Assembly (NCBI RefSeq): GCF_900766215.1
Contig: NZ_CAAFUQ010000064.1
Coordinates: forward strand, 1-6,284
From: an uncultured Finegoldia sp.
GTDB taxonomy: Bacteria > Bacillota > Clostridia > Tissierellales > Peptoniphilaceae
Direction of reading: 5' to 3'
DNA length: 6,284 bases
The notes under the pieces were generated by a model. It did not search any database and had not been told where the DNA came from. It saw only the letters and a program-made list of their open reading frames with translations. Positions 6,270 to 6,284 of this stretch are shown piece after piece. The translations under genes and the position numbers were made by a program. Numbering within the stretch: the first letter of the stretch is position 1; every line of letters begins with the position of its first letter.

Positions 6270-6284
6270 ATGCCAAAATACACA
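6270..6284 (+). CDS. start of IS transposase orfA, only five codons in window
   Basis: The frame reads Met-Pro-Lys-Tyr-Thr up to the window edge. MPKY-type starts are common for the helix-turn-helix OrfA protein of IS3-family elements, which continues into OrfB by programmed -1 frameshifting in typical members. GGAGGGG at 6256-6262 with a 7-nt spacer is a near-ideal ribosome site. The downstream sequence is not visible, so the identity rests on the five codons, the ribosome site and the adjacent IS-like end. Confidence 0.55.

Larger units (their letters stand above)
6225..6284 (+). mobile_element. left end of an IS3-family-like (IS150-type) insertion sequence, truncated by the window
   Basis: The end sequence TGACCTGAACCCCAAAATCC followed by GGA fits the pattern I associate with IS150-type terminal repeats: a TG end, CTG, a C-run, an A/T stretch and then a TCCGGA/TTGGAC-like block. 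It is followed 45 nt inside by a start codon with an excellent ribosome site. The exact boundary is uncertain by about 2 nt (TG at 6223 or 6225). The right end and target duplication are outside the window; bases GGT or GTG just before the end are candidates for the duplicated target. The element points the same way as the operon. The family assignment is from memory of end patterns and the MPKYT start of the open frame, not from a search. Confidence 0.6.

Overview
The window looks like core chromosome of a low-GC Gram-positive anaerobe of the Clostridia/Tissierellia group. Finegoldia, Peptoniphilus or Anaerococcus-like organisms are the best guess. The reasons are the strong A/T bias with AGA, TTA and ATA codons, AGAGG/GGGGA-type ribosome binding sites, and the gene order rRNA pseudouridine synthase - HI0933-type flavoprotein - cytidylate kinase - PlsC - IspH fused to ribosomal S1 domains. 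The genus is inferred from family knowledge and was not searched.

Positions 1-6190 form one unbroken plus-strand operon of seven genes. The first gene (RluB-type pseudouridine synthase) enters from outside the window. It is followed by a small unrecognised protein with a faint acetyltransferase-like pattern, an MnmM/YtqB-type tRNA methyltransferase, an HI0933-family flavoprotein, a cytidylate kinase with an unusual 77-residue N-terminal extension, a PlsC-type acyltransferase, and a 675-residue IspH-S1 fusion. All six gene junctions overlap, by 26, 14, 1, 4, 11 and 1 nt. There is therefore no intergenic DNA until 6191, and translational coupling is likely throughout. The functions are housekeeping: rRNA and tRNA modification, CMP phosphorylation, phosphatidic acid synthesis, isoprenoid precursor synthesis and mRNA binding on the ribosome.

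After the fusion gene there are about 34 nt that look like the left half of a transcription terminator. The left end of an IS3-family-like (IS150-type) insertion sequence follows, in the same orientation as the operon, with the first five codons of its orfA. The IS end can fold into a hairpin that masks the orfA ribosome binding site.

The most interesting points are the N-terminal extension of the cytidylate kinase, which by eye resembles a degenerate AroH-type chorismate mutase; a strong Shine-Dalgarno-like sequence inside the IspH-S1 gene exactly at the domain junction; and the IS that appears to have landed in the operon terminator. I see no phage, CRISPR, defence or toxin-antitoxin system, and no tRNA or rRNA gene.
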